From: Alphaproteobacteria bacterium
Lineage (GTDB): Bacteria > Pseudomonadota > Alphaproteobacteria > GCA-2731375
Assembly: GCA_021776235.1 (NCBI GenBank)
Contig: JAJFGG010000149.1
Coordinates: forward strand, 1-37,866
Length of the DNA: 37,866 nt
Reading direction: 5' to 3'
The notes beneath the pieces were generated by a model. That model worked only from the letters and a program-made list of their open reading frames with translations, was not told the origin of the DNA and did not search any database. The translations under genes and the position numbers were made by a program. Below, piece by piece: positions 17,099 through 26,599 of the stretch (position 1 is its first letter; every line of letters begins with the position of its first letter).

Positions 17099-18712
17099 GT
17101 GAAGAACCAGCGGCGGCCCGTTGTACTTTGTATCCTGGATGGCTGGGGTTATCGGGCGGCTTCGGCTGACAACGGCATCGCCCTGGCCGAGACCCCGGTC
17201 TATGACCAATTGCTGGCGAACGAGCCGCACGCCCTGTTGCAGACCTCGGGGCAGGCCGTTGGTTTACCCGACGGCCAGATGGGCAATTCCGAAGTGGGTC
17301 ACCAGAATATCGGCGCCGGGCGCGTAGTGCTGCAGGATCTGCCCCGCATCGATGCCGCGGTGGCGGACGGCAACTTGGCGGATAACCCGCGCCTGGCCGA
17401 GTTTATCGCCAAATTGCGCAGCAGCGGTGGTGCCTGCCATTTGTTGGGACTGCTATCACCCGGTGGCGTCCACTCCCATCAGGACCATATGCTTGCCCTT
17501 GCCAACATCATCGCCGATGCCGGCGTGACGGTTTGGCTGCATTGTTTCATGGACGGCCGTGACACACCGCCCAGCAGCGGCGCGGCTTCTATGGCTAGGT
17601 TTCTGGCCGCTATCGCAGGGCAAGACAACATTCGCATCGGCACCGTTTGCGGCCGCTATTACGCCATGGACCGCGACAACCGGTGGCAGCGGGTAAAACA
17701 AGCCTATGACACGCTGGTCGGGGCCTCGGGCGAGGCCGCAGGCGTGGCGCCGGGCGACGCCGGCAGCGTGATCCGGGCATCTTACGCCCAGGACATACAG
17801 GATGAATTTATTCTGCCGGTCGCCCTGGCCGGCTATCCGGGCATGGTGGACGGCGACGGCCTGCTGATGGCCAATTTTCGGGCCGACCGGGCACGGGAAA
17901 TACTCACGGCCCTGGTGGATCCGGCATTTACCGGCTTTGCCCGCGACCGGGTGCCGGATTTTGCCGATCGGCTGGGCATGGTCACTTATTCCACCGCCCT
18001 GGATGCCAGAATAGGGACGCTGTTCCCCGCCATAGCAGTGCGCCAAACTCTGGGCGAAGTCGTGGCCGCTGCCGGTTTGCGGCAGTTGCGCATCGCCGAG
18101 ACCGAGAAATACGCCCATGTGACATTCTTCCTGAACGGCGGTGACGAGGCTGTATTCGAGGGCGAGGACCGCATCCTGGTACCCTCGCCAAAGGTCGCGA
18201 CCTATGACCTGGCCCCGGAAATGTCGGCCGGCGAAGTCACTGATAACCTGGTGACCGCGATCCGGGGCGGTCAATATGACCTGATTGTGGTCAACTATGC
18301 CAATCCGGATATGGTCGGCCATACGGGGAAGCTGGCAGCGGCCTTGCTGGCCGTGGCCATGATCGACCGCTGCCTGGGCAGACTGTGCGAAGCCGTGCAT
18401 GCCATAGATGGCTGCCTTTTGATCGCCGCCGACCACGGCAACATTGAACTGATGCGCGATCCTGACAACGATGGAGAACATACAGCCCATACCACGGGGC
18501 CGGTGCCGGTTGTCCTGGTGAACGGACCGCGCCTGGCAAACCAGCAGCGCAACCCCTTGCGGGATGGCAGCCTGGCTGATCTGGCGCCCACTGTTCTAAG
18601 CCTGATGGGGCTGGGCCAGCCGGCTCAGATGACCGGCCGAAGTTTACTGACAGCAGTAGCTAAATCGGAGCCAACGCCCCTGCCGACCGCACCAGCGAGA
18701 CAACGTGGCTAA
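17099..18712 (+). CDS. gpmI: Cofactor-independent phosphoglycerate mutase
   Basis: GpmI interconverts 3- and 2-phosphoglycerate in glycolysis using two metal ions, usually manganese. It has LCILDGWGYR with the metal Asp, the catalytic Ser64 in GQMGNSEVGHQNIGAG, HCFMDGRDTPP, NFRADRARE, and the C-terminal ADHGNIE and EHTAHTTGPVP metal ligands. Its 537 residues are slightly longer than usual. GTG 17099 has GAGG six bases upstream; TTG 17087 is in frame but less well placed. The stop overlaps the envC start by eight bases. Confidence 0.96.
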   Translation: MKNQRRPVVLCILDGWGYRAASADNGIALAETPVYDQLLANEPHALLQTSGQAVGLPDGQMGNSEVGHQNIGAGRVVLQDLPRIDAAVADGNLADNPRLAEFIAKLRSSGGACHLLGLLSPGGVHSHQDHMLALANIIADAGVTVWLHCFMDGRDTPPSSGAASMARFLAAIAGQDNIRIGTVCGRYYAMDRDNRWQRVKQAYDTLVGASGEAAGVAPGDAGSVIRASYAQDIQDEFILPVALAGYPGMVDGDGLLMANFRADRAREILTALVDPAFTGFARDRVPDFADRLGMVTYSTALDARIGTLFPAIAVRQTLGEVVAAAGLRQLRIAETEKYAHVTFFLNGGDEAVFEGEDRILVPSPKVATYDLAPEMSAGEVTDNLVTAIRGGQYDLIVVNYANPDMVGHTGKLAAALLAVAMIDRCLGRLCEAVHAIDGCLLIAADHGNIELMRDPDNDGEHTAHTTGPVPVVLVNGPRLANQQRNPLRDGSLADLAPTVLSLMGLGQPAQMTGRSLLTAVAKSEPTPLPTAPARQRG

Positions 18713-20138
18713 GGGGAAGGTAATTGTCCTGACGATTCTGGCGCTCCTGCCTTGCGCCGGCTATCCCGTGTCCGCCTTGGCGGATGCGCGTCAGGATGTC
18801 CGGAAAAAACTCGAAACAACCGAGAAATCGCTCACGGCGGGCCGGGCGCAGCAACGGTCACTGTCCAACAAGGCCCGGGCGGCCCGTGATCAGGTTGAAG
18901 GGTTGCGCATCCGCGCCGCCATCGCCGCCCACAAAATACAGCAGGAAGAAGCGGCGTTGAACGGGATCGAGGCGCGTCAGGCGGCGCTGCGCCGGCGGGA
19001 CCAGGATTACCGCCGCCGCCTCGATCGAATGCAGGAAAGCATGGCCAGTTCGATCACCGCATTGATTCGCCTGGAACGCCAGCCCGCAGCCGCTTTTCTG
19101 GCCGCGCCCGGATCGATGTTGGATGCCGCACGCGGCGGCCGGCTGCTGGCCGCGGCGCTGCCTGTCATGCGCGCGGACGCGGACGCGATTGGCGAATTGC
19201 TGGCCGCGGCAGAGGCGGTGCGCGATCAATTGAGCCGCGAACAACAGCAGCATGTGACGGTGGTTGCGACGCTATCCGGGCGGCACCGGGAATTGCAGGA
19301 TTTGTTGCAAGCGCAGGCCAATACGGAGCAGGAATTCTGGCAGGCCGGCGCGGCAGAGGGTAAACGGCTGGCGGCTCTGGCAAACAAGGCAAGCGGACTT
19401 CGCGCCTTGATGCAACGTCTGAATACCGAGGAACAACAGCGGCAGGTGCGCCAGCGGGAAATTGCAGCTCGCGCGGCGGCGCAGATTGCGGCCCGGCATT
19501 CCGGGCAGAACGCCACCGCGAAGTCCGGGCCGCGGGCCGATCCCGAACCAGGCAATGCATCAAGCCGGCCAGGGGCCCTTGAAACGGCTGGTGCGGCCGC
19601 GCAGCGGCGGCGCAAATTCGCCGCGGATATGGCCCGCGCCCTGGCCACCTCGAAGGCCAGGAACAGCGGCGACGAAAAGACACAACGCACGGCGCCAGCA
19701 CCGCAACGCCTCGCCATGGCGCCGGGGCAAGTGCCATTTTCCAAAATCCGCGGCCGCCTGCAACTGCCCGCCAGGGGCGAGCGGTTGGGGAAATTTGGCG
19801 AAAGCACTGGATTTGGCCCACGGGCGCAAGGTATCACGCTGCAAACTCGGAAAGGGGCGCAGGTCGTGGTACCCTATAATGGACGGGTGGTTTTCGCCGG
19901 GCCGTTTCGTGATTACGGCCTGATCTTGATCATCTCTCATGGAGAGGGATACCATACCCTGCTTGCAGGGCTAACAACACTGCAGGCGGTTGTCGGTCAA
20001 TCGTTGTTGACCGGCGAGCCGGTCGGGCGCATGGGTGGGGACGGGAAACGGTCTCTATATATCGAACTACGACGCAAGGGGGTTGCGATCAACCCGAACC
20101 CCTGGTGGTCGAGGAGCCGCGAAAGGGCGAGTGGATGA
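18705..20138 (+). CDS. envC: EnvC-like murein hydrolase activator
   Basis: A 477-residue exported protein: signal peptide about 1-25 (IVLTILALLPCAGYPVSALA), long coiled coil about 27-260, a low-complexity linker, and a degenerate M23/LytM domain about 350-470. The metal-site residues of active LytM (HxxxD and HxH) are absent: GERLGKFGES stands at the first site and SLYIELRRKG at the last. This is the EnvC pattern, where the protein activates amidases instead of cutting. It probably acts in the periplasm at division. The start is GTG 18705, overlapping gpmI. Confidence 0.88.
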   Translation: MAKGKVIVLTILALLPCAGYPVSALADARQDVRKKLETTEKSLTAGRAQQRSLSNKARAARDQVEGLRIRAAIAAHKIQQEEAALNGIEARQAALRRRDQDYRRRLDRMQESMASSITALIRLERQPAAAFLAAPGSMLDAARGGRLLAAALPVMRADADAIGELLAAAEAVRDQLSREQQQHVTVVATLSGRHRELQDLLQAQANTEQEFWQAGAAEGKRLAALANKASGLRALMQRLNTEEQQRQVRQREIAARAAAQIAARHSGQNATAKSGPRADPEPGNASSRPGALETAGAAAQRRRKFAADMARALATSKARNSGDEKTQRTAPAPQRLAMAPGQVPFSKIRGRLQLPARGERLGKFGESTGFGPRAQGITLQTRKGAQVVVPYNGRVVFAGPFRDYGLILIISHGEGYHTLLAGLTTLQAVVGQSLLTGEPVGRMGGDGKRSLYIELRRKGVAINPNPWWSRSRERASG

Positions 20139-21415
20139 TGAAGCGATGGGTCGGGGTAAAGATTGGCGTGCTGCTGGTGATTGGCGCCTTGTTGGCATTA
20201 CCCGGGTCGGCGCAGGCTGCGGACGACGGCATATACCGCCAATTGAACCTGTTCGGCGATGTATTGGAGCGAATCCGCTCTGACTACGTTGAAGAGGTAA
20301 ACGATCCTGAATTGATCGAAGCCGCCATTGGCGGCATGTTGCGGTCCCTGGATCCCCATTCGTCCTATATGCCGCCAAAGGCATACAACGATATGCGGGA
20401 ACAGATTAAGGGTGAGTTTGGCGGCCTGGGCATAGAAGTGACCATGGAAAACGGCGTGGTCAAGGTGGTTTCGCCCATTGATGATACACCCGCGGCGCGG
20501 GCCGGATTACAGGCCGGCGATTATATCACTCATCTTGACGATACACCCGTCATGGGCATGACCCTGTCCGACGCCGTAAAGAAAATGCGCGGCCCCGTGA
20601 ACTCGGAAATTCGCCTGACCGTGGTCCGCCGGGGCTTGGAAAAACCGCTCGAGGTAAAGGTCGTGCGCGACGTCATCCGGGTGCGATCGGTACGCTCCCG
20701 CCTTGAAGGGGATATGGTCTATGTCCGCATCACCTCGTTCACGGGACAGACCAATAGCGGGCTGGAAGCCGCCATGGCCAAACACAAAGCCGAACTGGGT
20801 AACCGCTTCAAGGGCGTGGTTCTGGATTTGCGCAATAATCCGGGCGGCGCACTGGATCAGGCCATATCCGTTTCCGATGCCTTCCTGGACCAGGGCGAGA
20901 TTGTTTCCACCAGAGGCCGGCGGTCGGAGGAAACGCGCCGCTATAACGCCAAGACCGGCGATCTGGCTGACGGTTTGCTGATCGCCGTGCTGATCAATGG
21001 CGGCTCGGCCTCGGCCTCGGAAATCGTTGCCGGCGCTTTGCAGGATCATCAACGCGCCATTGTCATCGGCACCAAGTCGTTCGGCAAGGGATCGGTGCAG
21101 AGCATAATTCCCCTGCAGGGCCATGGCGCGATCCGCCTGACCACGGCGCGCTATTACACTCCATCCGGCACCTCTATCCAGGCCAAGGGCATCGAGCCGG
21201 ATATCCTGGTCGAGCAGGTGCGCGTGGAGAAGGCACAGCATAGCCAGCGGCGCAGTGAAGCTGATCTGCCACAGCATCTGGAAGCTGAAGAAAAAACGGA
21301 CGCTTCGGAAAAAGCCGTAGACAACGGCGACCAGGAAAAGGCCGAAAAACCGCGCGATTTTCAGTTGAACTATGCCCTTGATCTGTTGCGCGGCATGGCC
21401 TTGCTAAAACGGTAG
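20135..21415 (+). CDS. ctpA: Carboxyl-terminal processing protease (S41)
   Basis: CtpA trims periplasmic proteins, often murein hydrolases, which fits its place after envC. The 426-residue protein has a signal peptide ending SAQA at about residue 28, a PDZ domain about 85-165 (GLGIEVTMENG, AARAGLQAGDYI), and an S41 core with the Ser293, Asp304, Lys318 triad (GSASASEI, LQD, SFGKGSVQ). The spacing (11 and 25 residues) equals that of E. coli Prc. The acidic C-terminal segment is variable. ATG 20135 overlaps the envC stop; AAGGG is upstream. Confidence 0.95.
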   Translation: MMKRWVGVKIGVLLVIGALLALPGSAQAADDGIYRQLNLFGDVLERIRSDYVEEVNDPELIEAAIGGMLRSLDPHSSYMPPKAYNDMREQIKGEFGGLGIEVTMENGVVKVVSPIDDTPAARAGLQAGDYITHLDDTPVMGMTLSDAVKKMRGPVNSEIRLTVVRRGLEKPLEVKVVRDVIRVRSVRSRLEGDMVYVRITSFTGQTNSGLEAAMAKHKAELGNRFKGVVLDLRNNPGGALDQAISVSDAFLDQGEIVSTRGRRSEETRRYNAKTGDLADGLLIAVLINGGSASASEIVAGALQDHQRAIVIGTKSFGKGSVQSIIPLQGHGAIRLTTARYYTPSGTSIQAKGIEPDILVEQVRVEKAQHSQRRSEADLPQHLEAEEKTDASEKAVDNGDQEKAEKPRDFQLNYALDLLRGMALLKR

Positions 21416-21488
21416 AATAGCGGCTGTTCCAGGACCTTTGGTACAAGTGATCGATCCGGGCAAATGCCCTTTCCAGGATTGAGGTAGC

Positions 21489-22907
21489 GTGGCCAAGACA
21501 CCACGAAGTAAAAAGCAGACGAGCGAACGATCTGCGACGTCCCGACGCCGGGCGCCCAGCACCCTGGCGGTGACGGTATTCCTGTTGCTGGCCGGCGCGG
21601 CCAGCCTGGCAGCCTGGTTGAGCTATAGCTATGAACCAGCCGTTGTTCAGAGCGGTACGCCGGAAGCCGTATTGCCCATCGATCTGAGCAAGGAAGGCCG
21701 CGGAGAGCAAGCTGCCCCGGTCATGGCGATCAGACCGGATGAAGAACCGACGGACACAAAGCCTACGCCTGAAAAGCAAGTACCCGCACCACCGGCAGAC
21801 ATAAAAGCCGGCGAGAAACCGGGCAAGCCGGAAACCCCGGCCCAGGCCGGCGCCGAGGATCATCGGGCGGCCCCGGTCACCGGCCCCACGGCCCCGGGCA
21901 CCGGGAGCCAGGCATCGGGCTCCGAAACGCCGCAGCACCGGGCGCCGCCGGCAACCACGGCAGGCCAGCAGCCGGCGCCTCAGGTCTTTCAGGACACGAG
22001 TGAGAAAGATGCCGCGGACAGGCCGGCCAAATCGGCCGGCCCTGCCCCTTCCGTCAAACCCGGGCCCGCCGGCAAGCTGGTCCCGTTGACCGCCGAGGGG
22101 GGCTTGCGTCCGGCGCCCGATCCGGACCTGATAAAATCCACCGAAAGCGGGCCCCTGCCGGTGGTGGCGCCCGACGGACGCACGCCGCTGCAGGTATACG
22201 CCCGCCCCTACAAGGCGACCGGCCGGCCACGTATCGCCGTGGTTGTCGGCAGCCTTGGTCTCAGTCAGGCAACAACCATGGCGGCCATTCAGCAATTGCC
22301 GGGCGGCGTGACGCTGGCCTTTGCACCCTATGGCCGGAATCTGCAGGATTACGTAAATCAGGCGCGCGCGGCGGGCCATGAGGTTTTATTGCAAGTGCCC
22401 ATGGAGCCCATGGATTATCCGACCAACGATCCCGGGCCTCATACGCTGCTGACCAGCCTGACCATTAACCATAACCTGAAGCGGCTGGATTGGTTGTTGG
22501 GGCGTTTTGCCGGCTACGTCGGCGTGGTCAATTTCATGGGTGGCCGTTTCACCGCGGCCGAGTCCCATGTCCGGCCGATCCTGGAGGCCATGCGGGATCG
22601 GGGCCTGATGTTTCTTGATTCCCGTGCATCCTCCTCCAGCGTGGCCGATCGTGTTGCGGGCAAGATTGGCCTGACCATCGCCGTCAATGACCGGGTGGTC
22701 GATGCGGTCGCCTCCCGGGCTGCGATCGACGCCAGATTGCTGGAGTTGGAACGGCTGGCCAGCGCCAGCGGTGGGGCCATCGGCATCGGCTTTCCCTATC
22801 CGGTGACCATTGAACGGCTGGCGCAATGGACCCGGGTCATGGGCGATCGTGGCTATGACCTTGTCCCGATCTCGAGCCTCGCCGACTATCAAGAGGCGAA
22901 GCCTTGA
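21489..22907 (+). CDS. Divergent polysaccharide deacetylase (YibQ family)
   Basis: The 472-residue protein has one membrane segment near residues 25-45 (TLAVTVFLLLAGAASLAAW). A Pro/Ala/Glu-rich linker runs to about 230, and a YibQ/DUF610 deacetylase-like domain fills 235-472 (PRIAVVVGSLGLSQATT, VLLQVPMEPMDYP, FMGGRFTAAESHV, GLMFLDSRAS, ERLAQWTR). The family typically follows ctpA in Proteobacteria and is thought to act in the periplasm on envelope glycans, but no substrate is established. The start is GTG 21489 with GAGG upstream. The stop overlaps the rppH TTG as TTGA. Confidence 0.88.
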   Translation: MAKTPRSKKQTSERSATSRRRAPSTLAVTVFLLLAGAASLAAWLSYSYEPAVVQSGTPEAVLPIDLSKEGRGEQAAPVMAIRPDEEPTDTKPTPEKQVPAPPADIKAGEKPGKPETPAQAGAEDHRAAPVTGPTAPGTGSQASGSETPQHRAPPATTAGQQPAPQVFQDTSEKDAADRPAKSAGPAPSVKPGPAGKLVPLTAEGGLRPAPDPDLIKSTESGPLPVVAPDGRTPLQVYARPYKATGRPRIAVVVGSLGLSQATTMAAIQQLPGGVTLAFAPYGRNLQDYVNQARAAGHEVLLQVPMEPMDYPTNDPGPHTLLTSLTINHNLKRLDWLLGRFAGYVGVVNFMGGRFTAAESHVRPILEAMRDRGLMFLDSRASSSSVADRVAGKIGLTIAVNDRVVDAVASRAAIDARLLELERLASASGGAIGIGFPYPVTIERLAQWTRVMGDRGYDLVPISSLADYQEAKP

Positions 22908-23377
22908 TTCCATTTTGCGAAAGACCCTACCGCGCCTGCGTCGGCATCATGTTGCTCAACAATGATGGCCTGGTTCTGGTCGCCCGGCGTATCGATCAGA
23001 GAGCGGAAGCCTGGCAGATGCCCCAAGGCGGGGTGGAAGATGACGAAACGCCACGCCAGGCCGCCTTGCGCGAACTGGAAGAAGAAATAGGCACGGACCG
23101 GGCGGAAATCATCGCCGAGAGCGAGGCCTGGATACCTTACGATTTGCCGCGGGATCTGGCCGACAGGGTTTGGCAGGGGCGCTTTCGCGGCCAGACTCAG
23201 AAATGGTTTGCCATGCGTTTTCTCGGCGCGGACGAGGATGTCAACCTAGCCACGGCCGAGCCGGAGTTCGACGCCTGGAAGTGGACCCCCATGGTGACGT
23301 TGACGGACGTAGCGGTACACTTCAAGCGGGAGAACTATCGCCAGGTGGTTGAGCTATTTCGCTATCTTGTGCCTTAG
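22904..23377 (+). CDS. rppH: RNA pyrophosphohydrolase
   Basis: RppH removes pyrophosphate from mRNA 5' ends and so triggers decay. The 157-residue Nudix protein begins PYRACVGIMLLN, has WQMPQGGVED and a perfect Nudix box at 42-64 (G-x5-E-x7-REUxEE-x-GU). It then shows YDLPRDLADRVW and QKWFAMRF, typical of RppH/IalA. The start is TTG 22904, fused to the yibQ stop as TTGA, so it should be translationally coupled. RppH is also the last gene of this envelope operon in related bacteria. Confidence 0.95.
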   Translation: MIPFCERPYRACVGIMLLNNDGLVLVARRIDQRAEAWQMPQGGVEDDETPRQAALRELEEEIGTDRAEIIAESEAWIPYDLPRDLADRVWQGRFRGQTQKWFAMRFLGADEDVNLATAEPEFDAWKWTPMVTLTDVAVHFKRENYRQVVELFRYLVP

Positions 23378-23380
23378 AGC

Positions 23381-24184
23381 ATGAACCAGAGTACCCGGAA
23401 CGGGACCATCATGATGCTGCCCGGCGCCTTCTCCGGGGCCTGGTGTTTCGCTAACCTGCGCCGCCATTTCGAAGCCGCCGGCTGGACCGTGCTGACGCCG
23501 GAGTTGCGCTACCACGAGCAAGGCGCCAGGGGCCGGGAACAGCCTCCGGATCCGCGATTGGCGCAGACGGGTTTGTCGGATTACGTCGCCGATTTGAGCC
23601 GCAGCATCGAGGCATTGGGGCAACCGCCGGTTCTGTTGGGCCATTCCATGGGTGGACTGCTGGCGCAGTTGCTGGCGGCCAAGGGCCTGGCGCGGGCCAT
23701 GATCCTGCTGACGCCGGCGCCGCCATGGGGTCTGTTGCCGTCTTCGGAGACCGAGATTGCCGCCGCCATGGGGCTGATGTCTTTGGGGCCGTTCTGGGAT
23801 CAGAGCCTGTCCGCGGAGTTCGAATTAGCCGCGGAGACTTCGCTGAATTGCCTCTCGCCCCCCCGCCAGGCGGAGGTTTTCGCCCAGTTCGTTCCCGAAT
23901 CCGGACGGGCCCTTTTCGAAAGCCTGTTCTGGATGTTCGATCTGGGCCGGGCCTCTTACATCAACGCCGTGAACGTGGATTGCCCAGTGCTGGCCATTTC
24001 GGGCGGCCGCGACAGGGTCATCTCGCCAGCCACGGTCCGCAATGTCGCCGATAAATACCGCGATCTGGCGACTTATCTGGAATTCGGCGAGATGGGGCAC
24101 ATGCTCTTATTGGAAGACGGTTGGGGCGCCGTCGCCAGCGCCAGCAGCGATTGGCTGGATGCTGTTGATACCCGTGAGATCTGA
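23381..24184 (+). CDS. Alpha/beta hydrolase
   Basis: A 267-residue alpha/beta hydrolase fold protein. The nucleophile Ser89 lies in LLGHSMGGLLAQ, the acid is likely Asp in ISGGRDRVISP, and the base is His in MGHMLLLEDGW. MMLPGAFSGAWCF near the N-terminus forms the oxyanion loop region. No signal peptide is present. Substrate cannot be named; esters or lactones are likely. It starts three bases after the rppH stop and may be read through from it, but it is not a usual member of that operon. It ends convergent with the molybdenum reductase gene. Confidence 0.82.
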   Translation: MNQSTRNGTIMMLPGAFSGAWCFANLRRHFEAAGWTVLTPELRYHEQGARGREQPPDPRLAQTGLSDYVADLSRSIEALGQPPVLLGHSMGGLLAQLLAAKGLARAMILLTPAPPWGLLPSSETEIAAAMGLMSLGPFWDQSLSAEFELAAETSLNCLSPPRQAEVFAQFVPESGRALFESLFWMFDLGRASYINAVNVDCPVLAISGGRDRVISPATVRNVADKYRDLATYLEFGEMGHMLLLEDGWGAVASASSDWLDAVDTREI

Positions 24185-24196
24185 GTGTAGAGCACC

Positions 24197-26560
24197 CTAA
24201 TCGCGTCGTATTGACGGTGGGATAAAGGCGCTGACCGGGGGCAGGGCACCTTGGTGGACCTCAATCTCGACCAAACAGGACTGGGCGCTGGGACCCTGAG
24301 CCAGGCGCGAGGTGCCGGCATCGCGGGTCAGCACATTGGCATTGCCATGCTTGTCCAGGCTGCCGACCTGCCCCGGCACCTCCGGGTCGTACCAGGCGCC
24401 GGTGGGCAGCTGCACCGTACGGGGGCGCACCGCATCGCTGACCAGGGCGCCGGCCAGGCACTGGCCGCGCCCATTAAACAGGCGCACTACATCGCCATCC
24501 TTGATGTTCCGGGCGGCGGCGTCTTCGGGATGGATGGTCACAGCCTCGCGTCCCGCGATCTTTGCTTCGCGCGAGAGCACGCCATTGTCCAACTGGCTGT
24601 GCAGGCGGGTGACAGGCTGGTTTGACACCAGATGCAGGGGATAGGTCTGGGCCCGTGGGGCGGCCAGCCATTCTTGCGGTTCCAGCCAGACCGGATGGCC
24701 CGGACAGTCCTCATAGCCAAAGGCGGCAATGCTTTCCGACCAGATTTCCAGCTTGCCACTAGGGGTGCTCAGGGGCTCCGCCAGGGGGTCATTACGGAAC
24801 CCGGCAAGGAAGACATTGGGCTCATCGGGCGGCGGCAGTTCAACCTTGCCGGCCTCCCAGAACACGTCGAAATCGGGCATTTCATGGCCGCCCCTGGCAG
24901 CCCGTTGGCGCGACAGGTCGTATAGATGGCGCAGCCAGTCCATCTCGTCCCGGCCCTCGGTGAAAGCATCCCGCAGGCCCATCTTTTCTGCCAGGCCGCA
25001 GAAAATTTCATGATCATGGCGCGATTGGCCGACCTTCTCCATGGCCTGGCGGTTCGCGACCAGTGTGCCGCCGTCCCGGAACGAGCCGGCAATGTCGTTG
25101 CGTTCCAGCACGGTGGTCGCCGGCAGCACGATATCGGCATGGCGCGCCGTGGCGTTCCACCAGGGTTCGTGCACCACCACCGTGTCCGGACGCTGCCAGG
25201 CCGCCAACAGGCGGTTGATGTCCTGGTGATGGTGGAATGGATTGCCGCCCGCCCAATAAACCATGCGGATATCCGGATAGGTCAGCCGTTGGCCGTTGTA
25301 GTCGTAGCTGGCGCCGGGATTCAAAAGCAGATCGGATATGCGGGCCACGGGAATGAAATCCCCGACCTCATTGCGGCCCTTGTTCAGGGTCGCCCAGGGG
25401 GCCGGAATGGTATGCCGCCCCATTGGCGCGACGGCGCCATAGCCCAGGGCGAAGCCGCCGCCGGGCAGCCCGATCTGACCCAAAATCGCTGCCAGGGTAA
25501 CGGCCATCCAATAGGGCTGTTCGCCATGTTCGGCCCGCTGCAGGGACCAGGCAATATTGATCAATGTCCGCTGGCCGGCCATGCGCCGGGCCAGCGCCCT
25601 GATCTGCGCCGCCGGCAGATCGGCGATCCCGGCGGCCCAATCGGCGTCCTTGGCCTGACCATCGGCCTGGCCCATCAGATAGGGCAGGAAACGGTCAAAA
25701 CCAACGCAGTATTTCGCCAGGAAGGCCGGGTCATGCAGATCTTCGCTGATCAGGGTATGGGCCAGGCCCAGCATCAGGGCAACGTCCGTGCCGGGCCTTG
25801 GTCGCAGCCATTCGGCGCCCAGGAAATCCGCGGCGTCATCGCGGACCGGGCCGATATTCACGAAACCCACGCCGGCCGCTCGGCAGGCCCGCAAGCCCTC
25901 AGCCGCACTGTGCTTGGCGACACCACCCGAATCCACCTGGGCGTTTTTCAAGGGGATGCCGCCGAACATCACCATCAACTCGGTATGCGCCGCGATCACG
26001 GGCCAGCTGTGATGGGCATTCTGCAATGGCACCAGATTGCCCACGACATATGGTAATATGACTTCGGCCGCAGCCAGGCTGTAGGTATTGACCGATCGGG
26101 TGAAACCGCCCGTCAGGTTCAAGAACCGCCCCAACTGGGCCTGGCAATTATGAAATCGTCCGGCACTGGCCCAGCCGTAAGAGCCGGCATAAATGGCCTG
26201 ATTGCCATGGTTTTGCCGCACCCGGTCAATCTCGCCGGCGACCAGCGCAAATGCCTTGTCCCACGACACCGCCACGAACGGCTCAGCGCCACGCATGCCA
26301 TGCCCGCCGCTGCCATCAGGCCCGCACGGGCCCGGACCATTGTCCAACCAGCCGGCCCGCACCATGGGCTGTTCGATACGCAAGTGGTCGTCGACCGCCT
26401 CGGCCAGAGACCGGCCGATGGGGGAAGGATCGGGGTCGTCGGCGACGGGCCGCAGGCTCAGCCGGCCCTGGCCGTCACGCTCCGCGTGATAGGTGCCCCA
26501 GTTGGTTGCCGTATAGTGGTTCGATAACACCGGCTTCGCCGCGCTTGACTGTTCGTTCAC
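24197..26560 (-). CDS. bisC: BisC-type molybdopterin oxidoreductase
   Basis: A 787-residue DMSO reductase family enzyme that binds bis-MGD molybdenum. Ser132 in YGWASAGRFH is the expected molybdenum ligand, the N-terminal lobe lacks Fe-S cysteines, and YWAGGNPFHHHQD, IVLPATTVLERNDI and LHSQLDNG are typical. There is no Tat signal, so it is probably cytoplasmic like BisC, which reduces biotin or methionine sulfoxide. GTG 26560 with GGGGA upstream is preferred to TTG 26572. It lies 39 bases after the D-lactate dehydrogenase gene on the same strand, so an operon is likely. The exact substrate is open. Confidence 0.85.
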   Translation of the reverse strand: MNEQSSAAKPVLSNHYTATNWGTYHAERDGQGRLSLRPVADDPDPSPIGRSLAEAVDDHLRIEQPMVRAGWLDNGPGPCGPDGSGGHGMRGAEPFVAVSWDKAFALVAGEIDRVRQNHGNQAIYAGSYGWASAGRFHNCQAQLGRFLNLTGGFTRSVNTYSLAAAEVILPYVVGNLVPLQNAHHSWPVIAAHTELMVMFGGIPLKNAQVDSGGVAKHSAAEGLRACRAAGVGFVNIGPVRDDAADFLGAEWLRPRPGTDVALMLGLAHTLISEDLHDPAFLAKYCVGFDRFLPYLMGQADGQAKDADWAAGIADLPAAQIRALARRMAGQRTLINIAWSLQRAEHGEQPYWMAVTLAAILGQIGLPGGGFALGYGAVAPMGRHTIPAPWATLNKGRNEVGDFIPVARISDLLLNPGASYDYNGQRLTYPDIRMVYWAGGNPFHHHQDINRLLAAWQRPDTVVVHEPWWNATARHADIVLPATTVLERNDIAGSFRDGGTLVANRQAMEKVGQSRHDHEIFCGLAEKMGLRDAFTEGRDEMDWLRHLYDLSRQRAARGGHEMPDFDVFWEAGKVELPPPDEPNVFLAGFRNDPLAEPLSTPSGKLEIWSESIAAFGYEDCPGHPVWLEPQEWLAAPRAQTYPLHLVSNQPVTRLHSQLDNGVLSREAKIAGREAVTIHPEDAAARNIKDGDVVRLFNGRGQCLAGALVSDAVRPRTVQLPTGAWYDPEVPGQVGSLDKHGNANVLTRDAGTSRLAQGPSAQSCLVEIEVHQGALPPVSAFIPPSIRRD

Positions 26561-26599
26561 GCCATTCCCCAAGCTAAATTGCCCAAAGCCAGATTGTCC

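Noticed and set aside
24926-26056. 376-codon open frame opposite bisC
   Set aside because: Shadow in high-GC sequence; bisC has the molybdenum ligand and family motifs.
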